In this document: positions 38,264-52,175 of the stretch, one piece after another
How positions within the stretch are numbered: position 1 is the stretch's first letter
How the letters are laid out: each line of letters starts with the position of its first letter
Source of the DNA: Hyperoodon ampullatus
Taxonomy: Eukaryota > Chordata > Mammalia > Artiodactyla > Ziphiidae
Assembly: GCA_949752795.1 (NCBI GenBank)
Contig: CATKHW010000011.1
Span: 124,001-188,000 of the forward strand
Length of the DNA: 64,000 nt
Reading direction: 5' to 3'
Position numbers and translations under genes: made by a program
Notes under the pieces: model-generated
The model's input: the letters and a program-made list of their open reading frames with translations, nothing else
Databases searched by the model: none
What the model was told of the DNA's origin: nothing

Positions 38264-40002
38264 CCAGCCTTATGCCACATCCAGCTGTCATTGTAGATAG
38301 GGTCATTTCAGGTTTCATCAGAGACCCTGAAGGAATTGTAAAGAATTTCCCAGTTTTTTTGTTTTATTTTTGAAATTCCTTTTTATAGTGGGTTTGAGCT
38401 GATTCTCGCTGCCATATTTATCCCAGTCTAGACACACTTGATTCCCTTACGGAGACATATCAATACATAGGTTTTAAGATTCTTACTAGTCAGATATATT
38501 CCTCTGCGGGAAATATGGGGTTTTGAGTCCCTTTCACTGAGGAAGGTGTAGGTCTTGTCTATTCCATAGTTGGTTTTTGGAACGGTACCTGTGCTTATAT
38601 CAAACTCTGGTTTTATGCATCACCCCACCTCTCCTTCCCCCTTAAGCAGGCATAAGAGTGTTTTCTAAATGTGAGACACTGTTCTCTTTCCTAACTCAGT
38701 TCAAGTGTAGCCATGTTTACAGGATCATCATAAGTGATAACTTATGATAAGTTTCTTTTTCTCTGTGACTTATTTCACTTAGAATCATCGTACCTGAATC
38801 CAACCATTTTGCTGCTACTGGTCTTATGACATTGATTTCATGGCTGAGGGATATTCCATCATATGTAAGTACCACAATTTTTTGAACCAATTTTATATTT
38901 CCTGGGATATTTAAGGTGTACCCAAGTTGAGGTCCTTGTAAGCAGTGCAGCCCTAAATTTTGGGGTGGCTCTGTCTTATTGATTTTCAGTTTTTCCCAGG
39001 TATATTCCCTAGACTGGAAGTGCCCTTGGCTCTGTAGCTCTGTTGTTTACTTGTTTTAGGGAACACAATGCACTCCTCCAGAGAGGCAGTTGGCAATTTA
39101 CATCCCGCCCATCAACATAACAAGGCTCCCTGTTCTCCAGGGCCTGTCTTGCCTTTCTGGTTTTTACACATTTTGTGGATGTCCCTTTTGACCGGTGGGA
39201 AGTGATACTTCTTTGTAGTGGAGATTTGCATTGCCCGCTTGCTTGCTTGGCCAAAAAGGGCGTATGCGTTTTCTCCTGAATATATTCAGGAGAAAACGCA
39301 TACGCCCTTTTTGGCCAAGTGCATCATTGTCGAAGTTGTGCCCCTCTTCCTGTGCTTTAAAGGCGATTCCAACGTACCTCTTGAAATCTGTTTCCTGCTA
39401 TTCTGCCTCGCTTTCAAGTCCGCCTCGTTGCCTTCCCTCAACAGATTTTTGGACGATAGTTGTCCTTTATTACTCGGCCAGTTTGTGAATTGCTGTGCCC
39501 CTGAGCTCCATTTTTCAACTCGTTTTTGGTGAGCTGACCGCAAGTCCAAAATTTTGGTTCAGGACCTATACTGATTCCCGGTGGGTGGCTGAGACTTTGG
39601 TTAATTCTTCTTCCTGCCGGGAAATTACAGTGATATGTGCCCGTCCAAATGCCTAACAGCTACTCTCTCATTGGTTCTCCCTCTTCCCTTTCATCCTCTG
39701 CCAAATTGGCAACCTGTGCGAACCAGGAGGTTAAAGGGGCTGTCTCTCCAAGTTGGGAGGTTGATAATAAAGCAGATGGAAAGTCAAACCGGAGCACCAG
39801 GAGAGGGACTATTCGTTGAGTTTTAGAAACCTTTCGTATTCACAGTGTGTCCGTTCTCTAGGATTCCCGTACATGTTATATCTGTAGTAATATTCCCTTC
39901 AACCTGGAGAGTTGGGACCCATGGAATGTGTGCCATGCATTATTGCTTTAAAGGGTCTGCATTTGCTCACCCAATCTCACCAATCCTCTCAGTCCCAAGT
40001 GT
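38264..40002. repeat. Monomer 23 (type A)
   Basis: 'ggatcatcat', 'catcatatg', 'gtggag', 'ggacct'; follows block member 3, as monomer 32 does. Palindrome 39246-39319 perfect. Confidence 0.95.
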
Positions 40003-41741
40003 CCAGCCTTATGCCACATCCAGCTGTCATTGTAGATAGGGTCATTTCAGGTTTCATCAGAGACCCTGAAGGAATTGTAAAGAATTTCCTAGTTTTTTTG
40101 TTTTATTTTTGAAATTCCTTTTTATAGTGGGTTTGAGCTGATTCTCGCTGCCATATTTATCCCAGTCTAGACACACTTGATTCCCTTACGGAGACATATC
40201 AATACATAGGTTTTAAGATTCTTACTAGTCAGATATATTCCTCTGCGGGAAATATGGGGTTTTGAGTCCCTTTCACTGAGGAAGGTGTAGGTCTTGTCTA
40301 TTCCATAGTTGGTTTTTGGAACGGTACCTGTGCTTATATCAAACTCTGGTTTTATGCATCACCCCACCTCTCCTTCCCCCTTAAGCAGGCATAAGAGTGT
40401 TTTCTAAATGTGAGACACTGTTCTCTTTCCTAACTCAGTTCAAGTGTAGCCATGTTTACAGGATCTTCATAAGTGATAACTTATGATAAGTTTCTTTTTC
40501 TCTGTGACTTATTTCACTTAGAATCATCGTACCTGAATCCAACCATTTTGCTGCTACTGGTCTTATGACATTGATTTCATGGCTGAGGGATATTCCATCG
40601 TATGTAAGTACCACAATTTTTTGAACCAATTTTATATTTCCTGGGATATTTAAGGTGTACCCAAGTTGAGGTCCTTGTAAGCAGTGCAGCCCTAAATTTT
40701 GGGGTGGCTCTGTCTTATTGATTTTCAGTTTTTCCCAGGTATATTCCCTAGACTGGAAGTGCCCTTGGCTCTGTAGCTCTGTTGTTTACTTGTTTTAGGG
40801 AACACAATGCACTCCTCCAGAGAGGCAGTTGGCAATTTACATCCCGCCCATCAACATAACAAGGCTCCCTGTTCTCCAGGGCCTGTCTTGCCTTTCTGGT
40901 TTTTACACATTTTGTGGATGTCCCTTTTGACCGGTGGGAAGTGATACTTCTTTGTAGTGGAGATTTGCATTGCCCGCTTGCTTGCTTGGCCAAAAAGGGC
41001 GTATGCGTTTTCTCCTGAATATATTCAGGAGAAAACGCATACGCCCTTTTTGGCCAAGTGCATCATTGTCGAAGTTGTGCCCCTCTTCCTGTGCTTTAAA
41101 GGCGATTCCAACGTACCTCTTGAAATCTGTTTCCTGCTATTCTGCCTCGCTTTCAAGTCCGCCTCGTTGCCTTCCCTCAACAGATTTTTGGACGATAGTT
41201 GTCCTTTATTACTCGGCCAGTTTGTGAATTGCTGTGCCCCTGAGCTCCATTTTTCAACTCGTTTTTGGTGAGCTGACCGCAAGTCCAAAATTTTGGTTCA
41301 GGATCTATACTGATTCCCGGTGGGTGGCTGAGACTTTGGTTAATTCTTCTTCCTGCCGGGAAATTACAGTGATATGTGCCCGTCCAAATGCCTAACAGCT
41401 ACTCTCTCATTGGTTCTCCCTCTTCCCTTTCATCCTCTGCCAAATTGGCAACCTGTGCGAACCAGGAGGTTAAAGGGGCTGTCTCTCCAAGTTGGGAGGT
41501 TGATAATAAAGCAGATGGAAAGTCAAACCGGAGCACCAGGAGAGGGACTATTCGTTGAGTTTTAGAAACCTTTCGTATTCACAGTGTGTCCGTTCTCTAG
41601 GATTCCCGTACATGTTATATCTGTAGTAATATTCCCTTCAACCTGGAGAGTTGGGACCCATGGAATGTGTGCCATGCATTATTGCTTTAAAGGGTCTGCA
41701 TTTGCTCACCCAATCTCACCAATCCTCTCAGTCCCAAGTGT
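40003..41741. repeat. Monomer 24 (type A, 'tcctag' group)
   Basis: 'tcctag', 'cgtatg', 'ggatct', no private change noticed. Palindrome 40985-41058 perfect. Confidence 0.95.
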
Positions 41742-43480
41742 CCAGCCTTATGCCACATCCAGCTGTCATTGTAGATAGGGTCATTTCAGGTTTCATCAGA
41801 GACCCTGAAGGAATTGTAAAGAATTTCCCAGTTTTTTTGTTTTATTTTTGAAATTCCTTTTTATAGTGGGTTTGAGCTGATTCTCGCTGCCATATTTATC
41901 CCAGTCTAGACACACTTGATTCCCTTACGGAGACATATCAATACATAGGTTTTAAGATTCTTACTAGTCAGATATATTCCTCTGCGGGAAATATGGGGTT
42001 TTGAGTCCCTTTCACTGAGGAAGGTGTAGGTCTTGTCTATTCCATAGTTGGTTTTTGGAACGGTACCTGTGCTTATATCAAACTCTGGTTTTATGCATCA
42101 CCCCACCTCTCCTTCCCCCTTAAGCAGGCATAAGAGTGTTTTCTAAATGTGAGACACTGTTCTCTTTCCTAACTCAGTTCAAGTGTAGCCATGTTTACAG
42201 GATCATCATAAGTGATAACTTATGATAAGTTTCTTTTTCTCTGTGACTTATTTCACTTAGAATCATCGTACCTGAATCCAACCATTTTGCTGCTACTGGT
42301 CTTATGACATTGATTTCATGGCTGAGGGATATTCCATCGTATGTAAGTACCACAATTTTTTGAACCAATTTTATATTTCCTGGGATATTTAAGGTGTACC
42401 CAAGTTGAGGTCCTTGTAAGCAGTGCAGCCCTAAATTTTGGGGTGGCTCTGTCTTATTGATTTTCAGTTTTTCCCAGGTATATTCCCTAGACTGGAAGTG
42501 CCCTTGGCTCTGTAGCTCTGTTGTTTACTTGTTTTAGGGAACACAATGCACTCCTCCAGAGAGGCAGTTGGCAATTTACATCCCGCCCATCAACATAACA
42601 AGGCTCCCTGTTCTCCAGGGCCTGTCTTGCCTTTCTGGTTTTTACACATTTTGTGGATGTCCCTTTTGACCGGTGGGAAGTGATACTTCTTTGTAGTGGA
42701 GATTTGCATTGCCCGCTTGCTTGCTTGGCCAAAAAGGGCGTATGCGTTTTCTCCTGAATATATTCAGGAGAAAACGCATACGCCCTTTTTGGCCAAGTGC
42801 ATCATTGTCGAAGTTGTGCCCCTCTTCCTGTGCTTTAAAGGCGATTCCAACGTACCTCTTGAAATCTGTTTCCTGCTATTCTGCCTCGCTTTCAAGTCCG
42901 CCTCGTTGCCTTCCCTCAACAGATTTTTGGACGATAGTTGTCCTTTATTACTCGGCCAGTTTGTGAATTGCTGTGCCCCTGAGCTCCATTTTTCAACTCG
43001 TTTTTGGTGAGCTGACCGCAAGTCCAAAATTTTGGTTCAGGATCTATACTGATTCCCGGTGGGTGGCTGAGACTTTGGTTAATTCTTCTTCCTGCCGGGA
43101 AATTACAGTGATATGTGCCCGTCCAAATGCCTAACAGCTACTCTCTCATTGGTTCTCCCTCTTCCCTTTCATCCTCTGCCAAATTGGCAACCTGTGCGAA
43201 CCAGGAGGTTAAAGGGGCTGTCTCTCCAAGTTGGGAGGTTGATAATAAAGCAGATGGAAAGTCAAACCGGAGCACAAGGAGAGGGACTATTCGTTGAGTT
43301 TTAGAAACCTTTCGTATTCACAGTGTGTCCGTTCTCTAGGATTCCCGTACATGTTATATCTGTAGTAATATTCCCTTCAACCTGGAGAGTTGGGACCCAT
43401 GGAATGTGTGCCATGCATTATTGCTTTAAAGGGTCTGCATTTGCTCACCCAATCTCACCAATCCTCTCAGTCCCAAGTGT
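41742..43480. repeat. Monomer 25 (type A)
   Basis: 'ggatcatcat', 'cgtatg', 'gtggag', private 'gcacaagg'. Palindrome 42724-42797 perfect. Confidence 0.95.
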
Positions 43481-45219
43481 CCAGCCTTATGCCACATCCA
43501 GCTGTCATTGTAGATAGGGTCATTTCAGGTTTCATCAGAGACCCTGAAGGAATTGTAAAGAATTTCCCAGTTTTTTTGTTTTATTTTTGAAATTCCTTTT
43601 TATAGTGGGTTTGAGCTGATTCTCGCTGCCATATTTATCCCAGTCTAGACACACTTGATTCCCTTACGGAGACATATCAATACATAGGTTTTAAGATTCT
43701 TACTAGTCAGATATATTCCTCTGCGGGAAATATGGGGTTTTGAGTCCCTTTCACTGAGGAAGGTGTAGGTCTTGTCTATTCCATAGTTGGTTTTTGGAAC
43801 GGTACCTGTGCTTATATCAAACTCTGGTTTTATGCATCACCCCACCTCTCCTTCCCCCTTAAGCAGGCATAAGAGTGTTTTCTAAATGTGAGACACTGTT
43901 CTCTTTCCTAACTCAGTTCAAGTGTAGCCATGTTTACAGGATCATCATAAGTGATAACCTATGATAAGTTTCTTTTTCTCTGTGACTTATTTCACTTAGA
44001 ATCATTATACCTGAATCCACCCATTTTGCTGCTACTGGTCTTATGACATTGATTTCATGGCTGAGGGATATTCCATCGTACGTAAGTACCACAATTTTTT
44101 GAACCAATTTTATATTTCCTGGGATATTTAAGGTGTACCCAAGTTGAGGTCCTTGTAAGCAGTGCAGCCCTAAATTTTGGGGTGGCTCTGTCTTATTGAT
44201 TTTCAGTTTTTCCCAGGTATATTCCCTAGACTGGAAGTGCCCTTGGCTCTGTAGCTCTGTTGTTTACTTGTTTTAGGGAACACAATGCACTCCTCCAGAG
44301 AGGCAGTTGGCAATTTACATCCCGCCCATCAACATAACAAGGCTCCCTGTTCTCCAGGGCCTGTCTTGCCTTTCTGGTTTTTACACATTTTGTGGATGTC
44401 CCTTTTGACCGGTGGGAAGTGATACTTCTTTGTAGTGCAGATTTGCATTGCCCGCTTGCTTGCTTGGCCAAAAAGGGCGTATGCGTTTTCTCCTGAATAT
44501 ATTCAGGAGAAAACGCATACGCCCTTTTTGGCCAAGTGCATCATTGTCGAAGTTGTGCCCCTCTTCCTGTGCTTTAAAGGCGATTCCAACGTACCTCTGG
44601 AAATCTGTTTCCTGCTATTCTGCCTCGCTTTCAAGTCTGCCTCGTTGCCTTCCCTCAACAGATTTTTGGACGATAGTTGTCCTTTATTACTCGGCCAGTT
44701 TGTGAATTGCTGTGCCCCTGAGCTCCATTATTCAACTCGTTTTTGGTGAGCTGACCGCAAGTCCAAAATTTTGGTTCAGGATCTATACTGATTCCCGGTG
44801 GGTGGCTGAGACTTTGGTTAATTCTTCTTCCTGCCGGGAAATTACAGTGATATGTGCCCGTCCAAATGCCTAACAGCTACTCTCTCATTGGTTCTCCCTC
44901 TTCCCTTTCATCCTCTGCCAAATTGGCAACCTGTGCGAACCAGGAGGTTAAAGGGGCTGTCTCTCCAAGTTGGGAGGTTGATAATAAAGCAGATGGAAAG
45001 TCAAACCGGAGCACCAGGAGAGGGACTATTCGTTGAGTTTTAGAAACCTTTCGTATTCACAGTGTGTCCGTTCTCTAGGATTCCCGTACATGTTATATCT
45101 GTAGTAATATTCCCTTCAACCTGGAGAGTTGGGACCCATGGAATGTGTGCCATGCATTATTGCTTTAAAGGGTCTGCATTTGCTCACCCAATCTCACCAA
45201 TCCTCTCAGTCCCAAGTGT
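43481..45219. repeat. Monomer 26 (type A, chimeric)
   Basis: Left part like 25 ('ggatcatcat'), private 'aacctatg', then from about 44005 like 20 ('cattatacc', 'cctctgg', 'gtctgcctc', 'ccattattc'). Palindrome 44463-44536 perfect. Confidence 0.95.
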
Positions 45220-46958
45220 CCAGCCTTATGCCACATCCAGCTGTCATTGTAGATAGGGTCATTTCAGGTTTCATCAGAGACCCTGAAGGAATTGTAAAGA
45301 ATTTCCTAGTTTTTTTGTTTTATTTTTGAAATTCCTTTTTATAGTGGGTTTGAGCTGATTCTCGCTGCCATATTTATCCCAGTCTAGACACTCTTGATTC
45401 CCTTACGGAGACATATCAATACATAGGTTTTAAGATTCTTACTAGTCAGATATATTCCTCTGCGGGAAATATGGGGTTTTGAGTCCCTTTCACTGAGGAA
45501 GGTGTAGGTCTTGTCTATTCCATAGTTGGTTTTTGGAACGGTACCTGTGCTTATATCAAACTCTGGTTTTATGCATCACCCCACCTCTCCTTCCCCCTTA
45601 AGCAGGCATAAGAGTGTTTTCTAAATGTGAGACACTGTTCTCTTTCCTAACTCAGTTCAAGTGTAGCCATGTTTACAGGATCTTCATAAGTGATAACTTA
45701 TGATAAGTTTCTTTTTCTCTGTGACTTATTTCACTTAGAATCATCGTACCTGAATCCAACCATTTTGCTGCTACTGGTCTTATGACATTGATTTCATGGC
45801 TGAGGGATATTCCATCGTACGTAAGTACCACAATTTTTTGAACCAATTTTATATTTCCTGGGATATTTAAGGTGTACCCAAGTTGAGGTCCTTGTAAGCA
45901 GTGCAGCCCTAAATTTTGGGGTGGCTCTGTCTTATTGATTTTCAGTTTTTCCCAGGTATATTCCCTAGACTGGAAGTGCCCTTGGCTCTGTAGCTCTGTT
46001 GTTTACTTGTTTTAGGGAACACAATGCACTCCTCCAGAGAGGCAGTTGGCAATTTACATCCCGCCAATCAACATAACAAGGCTCCCTGTTCTCCAGGGCC
46101 TGTCTTGCCTTTCTGGTTTTTACACATTTTGTGGATGTCCCTTTTGACCGGTGGGAAGTGATACTTCTTTGTAGTGCAGATTTGCATTGCCCGCTTGCTT
46201 GCTTGGCCAAAAAGGGCGTATGCGTTTTCTCCTGAATATATTCAGGAGAAAACGCATACGCCCTTTTTGGCCAAGTGCATCATTGTCGAAGTTGTGCCCC
46301 TCTTCCTGTGCTTTAAAGGCGATTCCAACGTACCTCTTGAAATCTGTTTCCTGCTATTCTGCCTCGCTTTCAAGTCCGCCTCGTTGCCTTCCCTCAACAG
46401 ATTTTTGGACGATAGTTGTCCTTTATTACTCGGCCAGTTTGTGAATTGCTGTGCCCCTGAGCTCCATTTTTCAACTCGTTTTTGGTGAGCTGACCGCAAG
46501 TCCAAAATTTTGGTTCAGGATCTATACTGATTCCCGGTGGGTGGCTGAGACTTTGTTTAATTCTTCTTCCTGCCGGGAAATTACAGTGATATGTGCCCGT
46601 CCAAATGCCTAACAGCTACTCTCTCATTGGTTCTCCCTCTTCCCTTTCATCCTCTGCCAAATTGGCAACCTGTGCGAACCAGGAGGTTAAAGGGGCTGTC
46701 TCTCCAAGTTGGGAGGTTGAAAATAAAGCAGATGGAAAGTCAAACCGGAGCACCAGGAGAGGGACTATTCGTTGAGTTTTAGAAACCTTTCGTATTCACA
46801 GTGTGTCCGTTCTCTAGGATTCCCGTACATGTTATATCTGTAGTAATATTCCCTTCAACCTGGAGAGTTGGGACCCATGGAATGTGTGCCATGCATTATT
46901 GCTTTAAAGGGTCTGCATTTGCTCACCCAATCTCACCAATCCTCTCAGTCCCAAGTGT
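45220..46958. repeat. Monomer 27 (type A, block member 2)
   Basis: As 21 ('gacactcttg', 'cgccaatcaac', 'tttgtttaatt', 'gttgaaaataaa') but with 'aatccaacc'. Palindrome 46202-46275 perfect. Confidence 0.95.
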
Positions 46959-48697
46959 CCAGCCTTATGCCACATCCAGCTGTCATTGTAGATAGGGTCA
47001 TTTCAGGTTTCATCAGAGACCCTGAAGGAATTGTAAAGAATTTCCCAGTTTTTTTGTTTTATTTTTGAAATTCCTTTTTATAGTGGGTTTGAGCTGATTC
47101 TCGCTGCCATATTTATCCCAGTCTAGACACACTTGATTCCCTTACGGAGACATATCAATACATAGGTTTTAAGATTCTTACTAGTCAGATATATTCCTCT
47201 GCGGGAAATATGGGGTTTTGAGTCCCTTTCACTGAGGAAGGTGTAGGTCTTGTCTATTCCATAGTTGGTTTTTGGAACGGTACCTGTGCTTATATCAAAC
47301 TCTGGTTTTATGCATCACCCCACCTCTCCTTCCCCCTTAAGCAGGCATAAGAGTGTTTTCTAAATGTGAGACACTGTTCTCTTTCCTAACTCAGTTCAAG
47401 TGTAGCCATGTTTACAGGATCTTCATAAGTGATAACTTATGATAAGTTTCTTTTTCTCTGTGACTTATTTCACTTAGAATCATCGTACCTGAATCCACCC
47501 ATTTTGCTGCTACTGGTCTTATGACATTGATTTCATGGCTGAGGGATATTCCATCGTACGTAAGTACCACAATTTTTTGAACCATTTTTATATTTCCTGG
47601 GATATTTAAGGTGTACCCAAGTTGAGGTCCTTGTAAGCAGTGCAGCCCTAAATTTTGGGGTGGCTGTGTCTTTTTGATTTTCAGTTTTCCCAAGGTATAT
47701 TCCCTAGACTGGAAGTGCCCTTGGCTCTGTAGCTCTGTTGTTTACTTGTTTTAGGGAACACAATGCACTCCTCCAGAGAGGAAGTTGGAAATTTACATCC
47801 CGCCCATCAGCATAACAAGGCTCCCTGTTCTCCAGGGCCTGTCTTGCCTTTCTGGTTTTTACACATTTTGGGGATGTCCCTTTTGACCGGTGGGAAGTGA
47901 TACTTCTTTGTAGTGCAGATTTGCATTGCCCGCTTGCTTGCTTGGCCAAAAAGGGCGTATGCGTTTTCTCCTGAATATATTTAGGAGGAAACGCATACGC
48001 CCTTTTTGGCCAAGTGCATCATTGTCGAAGTTGTGCCCCTCTTCCTGTGCTTTAAAGGCGATTCCAACGTACCTCTGGAAATCTGTTTCCTGCTATTCTG
48101 CCTCGCTTTCAAGTCCGCCTCGTTGCCTTCCCTCAACAGATTTTTGGACGATAGTTGTCCTTTATTACTCGGCCAGTTTGTGAATTGCTGTGCCCCTGAG
48201 CTCCATTTTTCAACTCGTTTTTGGTGAGCTGACCGCAAGTCCAAAATTTTGGTTCAGGATCTATACTGATTCCCGGTGGGTGGCTGAGACTTTGGTTAAT
48301 TCTTCTTCCTGCCGGGAAATTACAGTGATATGTGCCCGTCCAAATGCCTAACAGCTACTCTCTCATTGGTTCTCCCTCTTCCCTTTCATCCTCTGCCAAA
48401 TTGGCAACCTGTGCGAACCAGGAGGTTAAAGGGGCTGTCTCTCCAAGTTGGGAGGTTGATAATAAAGCAGATGGAAAGTCAAACCGGAGCACCAGGAGAG
48501 GGACTATTCGTTGAGTTTTAGAAACCTTTCGTATTCACAGTGTGTCCGTTCTCTAGGATTCCCGTACATGTTATATCTGTAGTAATATTCCCTTCAACCT
48601 GGAGAGTTGGGACCCATGGAATGTGTGCCATGCATTATTGCTTTAAAGGGTCTGCATTTGCTCACCCAATCTCACCAATCCTCTCAGTCCCAAGTGT
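46959..48697. repeat. Monomer 28 (type B, block member 3)
   Basis: As 22 but 'caacgtacctctgg'. Palindrome 47941-48014 has the same two right-arm changes as 22. Confidence 0.95.
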
Positions 48698-50436
48698 CCA
48701 GCCTTATGCCACATCCAGCTGTCATTGTAGATAGGGTCATTTCAGGTTTCATCAGAGACCCTGAAGGAATTGTAAAGAATTTCCCAGTTTTTTTGTTTTA
48801 TTTTTGAAATTCCTTTTTATAGTGGGTTTGAGCTGATTCTCGCTGCCATATTTATCCCAGTCTAGACACACTTGATTCCCTTACGGAGACATATCAATAC
48901 ATAGGTTTTAAGATTCTTACTAGTCAGATATATTCCTCTGCGGGAAATATGGGGTTTTGAGTCCCTTTCACTGAGGAAGGTGTAGGTCTTGTCTATTCCA
49001 TAGTTGGTTTTTGGAACGGTACCTGTGCTTATATCAAACTCTGGTTTTATGCATCACCCCACCTCTCCTTCCCCCTTAAGCAGGCATAAGAGTGTTTTCT
49101 AAATGTGAGACACTGTTCTCTTTCCTAACTCAGTTCAAGTGTAGCCATGTTTACAGGATCTTCATAAGTGATATCTTATGATAAGTTTCTTTTTCTCTGT
49201 GACTTATTTCACTTAGAATCATCGTACCTGAATCCACCCATTTTGCTGATACTGGTCTTATGACATTGATTTCATGGCTGAGGGATATTCCATCATACGT
49301 AAGTACCACAATTTTTTGAACCATTTTTATATTTCCTGGGATATTTAAGGTGTACCCAAGTTGAGGTCCTTGTAAGCAGTGCAGCCCTAAATTTTGGGGT
49401 GGCTGTGTCTTTTTGATTTTCAGTTTTCCCAAGGTATATTCCCTAGACTGGAAGTGCCCTTGGCTCTGTAGCTCTGTTGTTTACTTGTTTTAGGGAACAC
49501 AATGCACTCCTCCAGTGAGGCAGTTGGAAATTTACATCCCGCCCATCAGCATAACAAGGCTCCCTGTTCTCCAGGGCCTGTCTTGCCTTTCTGGTTTTTA
49601 CACATTTTGGGGATGTCCCTTTTGACCGGTGGGAAGTGATACTTCTTTGTAGTGCAGATTTGCATTGCCCGCTTGCTTGCTTGGCCAAAAAGGGCGTATG
49701 CGTTTTCTCCTGAATATATTCAGGAGAAAACGCATACGCCCTTTTTGGCCAAGTGCATCATTGTCGAAGTTGTGCCCCTCTTCCTGTGCTTTAAAGGCGA
49801 TTCCAACGTACCTCTGGAAATCTGTTTCCTGCTATTCTGCCTCGCTTTCAAGTCTGCCTCGTTGCCTTCCCTCAACAGATTTTTGGACGATAGTTGTCCT
49901 TTATTACTCGGCCAGTTTGTGAATTGCTGTGCCCCTGAGCTCCATTATTCAACTCGTTTTTGGTGAGCTGACCGCAAGTCCAAAATTTTGGTTCAGGATC
50001 TATACTGATTCCCGGTGGGTGGCTGAGACTTTGGTTAATTCTTCTTCCTGCCGGGAAATTACAGTGATATGTGCCCGTCCAAATGCCTAACAGCTACTCT
50101 CTCATTGGTTCTCCCTCTTCCCTTTCATCCTCTGCCAAATTGGCAACCTGTGCGAACCAGGAGGTTAAAGGGGCTGTCTCTCCAAGTTGGGAGGTTGATA
50201 ATAAAGCAGATGGAAAGTCAAACCGGAGCACCAGGAGAGGGACTATTCGTTGAGTTTTAGAAACCTTTCGTATTCACAGTGTGTCCGTTCTCTAGGATTC
50301 CCGTACATGTTATATCTGTAGTAATATTCCCTTCAACCTGGAGAGTTGGGACCCATGGAATGTGTGCCATGCATTATTGCTTTAAAGGGTCTGCATTTGC
50401 TCACCCAATCTCACCAATCCTCTCAGTCCCAAGTGT
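48698..50436. repeat. Monomer 29 (type B left, block member 1 right)
   Basis: Left part type B with 'ccagtgaggcagttggaaa' (shared with 37), private 'gctgatactgg', 'catcatacg'; right part as 20 and 26. Palindrome 49680-49753 perfect. Confidence 0.95.
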
Positions 50437-52175
50437 CCAGCCTTATGCCACATCCAGCTGTCATTGTAGATAGGGTCATTTCAGGTTTCATCAGAGACCC
50501 TGAAGGAATTGTAAAGAATTTCCTAGTTTTTTTGTTTTATTTTTGAAATTCCTTTTTATAGTGGGTTTGAGCTGATTCTCGCTGCCATATTTATCCCAGT
50601 CTAGACACTCTTGATTCCCTTACGGAGACATATCAATACATAGGTTTTAAGATTCTTACTAGTCAGATATATTCCTCTGCGGGAAATATGGGGTTTTGAG
50701 TCCCTTTCACTGAGGAAGGTGTAGGTCTTGTCTATTCCATAGTTGGTTTTTGGAACGGTACCTGTGCTTATATCAAACTCTGGTTTTATGCATCACCCCA
50801 CCTCTCCTTCCCCCTTAAGCAGGCATAAGAGTGTTTTCTAAATGTGAGACACTGTTCTCTTTCCTAACTCAGTTCAAGTGTAGCCATGTTTACAGGATCT
50901 TCATAAGTGATAACTTATGATAAGTTTCTTTTTCTCTGTGACTTATTTCACTTAGAATCATCGTACCTGAATCTACCCATTTTGCTGCTACTGGTCTTAT
51001 GACATTGATTTCATGGCTGAGGGATATTCCATCGTACGTAAGTACCACAATTTTTTGAACCAATTTTATATTTCCTGGGATATTTAAGGTGTACCCAAGT
51101 TGAGGTCCTTGTAAGCAGTGCAGCCCTAAATTTTGGGGTGGCTCTGTCTTATTGATTTTCAGTTTTTCCCAGGTATATTCCCTAGACTGGAAGTGCCCTT
51201 GGCTCTGTAGCTCTGTTGTTTACTTGTTTTAGGGAACACAATGCACTCCTCCAGAGAGGCAGTTGGCAATTTACATCCCGCCCATCAACATAACAAGGCT
51301 CCCTGTTCTCCAGGGCCTGTCTTGCCTTTCTGGTTTTTACACATTTTGTGGATGTCCCTTTTGACCGGTGGGAAGTGATACTTCTTTGTAGTGCAGATTT
51401 GCATTGCCCGCTTGCTTGCTTGGCCAAAAAGGGCGTATGCGTTTTCTCCTGAATATATTCAGGAGAAAACGCATACGCCCTTTTTGGCCAAGTGCATCAT
51501 TGTCAAAGTTGTGCCCCTCTTCCTGTGCTTTAAAGGCGATTCCAACGTACCTCTTGAAATCTGTTTCCTGCTATTCTGCCTCGCTTTCAAGTCCGCCTCG
51601 TTGCCTTCCCTCAACAGATTTTTGGACGATAGTTGTCCTTTATTACTCGGCCAGTTTGTGAATTGCTGTGCCCCTGAGCTCCATTTTTCAACTCGTTTTT
51701 GGTGAGCTGACCGCAAGTCCAAAATTTTGGTTCAGGATCTATACTGATTCCCGGTGGGTGGCTGAGACTTTGTTTAATTCTTCTTCCTGCCGGGAAATTA
51801 CAGTGATATGTGCCCGTCCAAATGCCTAACAGCTACTCTCTCATTGGTTCTCCCTCTTCCCTTTCATCCTCTGCCAAATTGGCAACCTGTGCGAACCAGG
51901 AGGTTAAAGGGGCTGTCTCTCCAAGTTGGGAGGTTGAAAATAAAGCAGATGGAAAGTCAAACCGGAGCACCAGGAGAGGGACTATTCGTTGAGTTTTAGA
52001 AACCTTTCGTATTCACAGTGTGTCCGTTCTCTAGGATTCCCGTACATGTTATATCTGTAGTAATATTCCCTTCAACCTGGAGAGTTGGGACCCATGGAAT
52101 GTGTGCCATGCATTATTGCTTTAAAGGGTCTGCATTTGCTCACCCAATCTCACCAATCCTCTCAGTCCCAAGTGT
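50437..52175. repeat. Monomer 30 (type A, block member 2)
   Basis: As 21 including 'aatctaccc', but 'cgcccatcaac' and private 'attgtcaaag'. Palindrome 51419-51492 perfect. Confidence 0.95.

Larger units (their letters stand above)
44005..48697. repeat. Three-monomer block, copy 2
   Basis: Exactly 10,434 bp (six units) after copy 1. Differs from it at a few sites, including 'aatccaacc' in member 2 and 'caacgtacc' in member 3. Confidence 0.85.
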
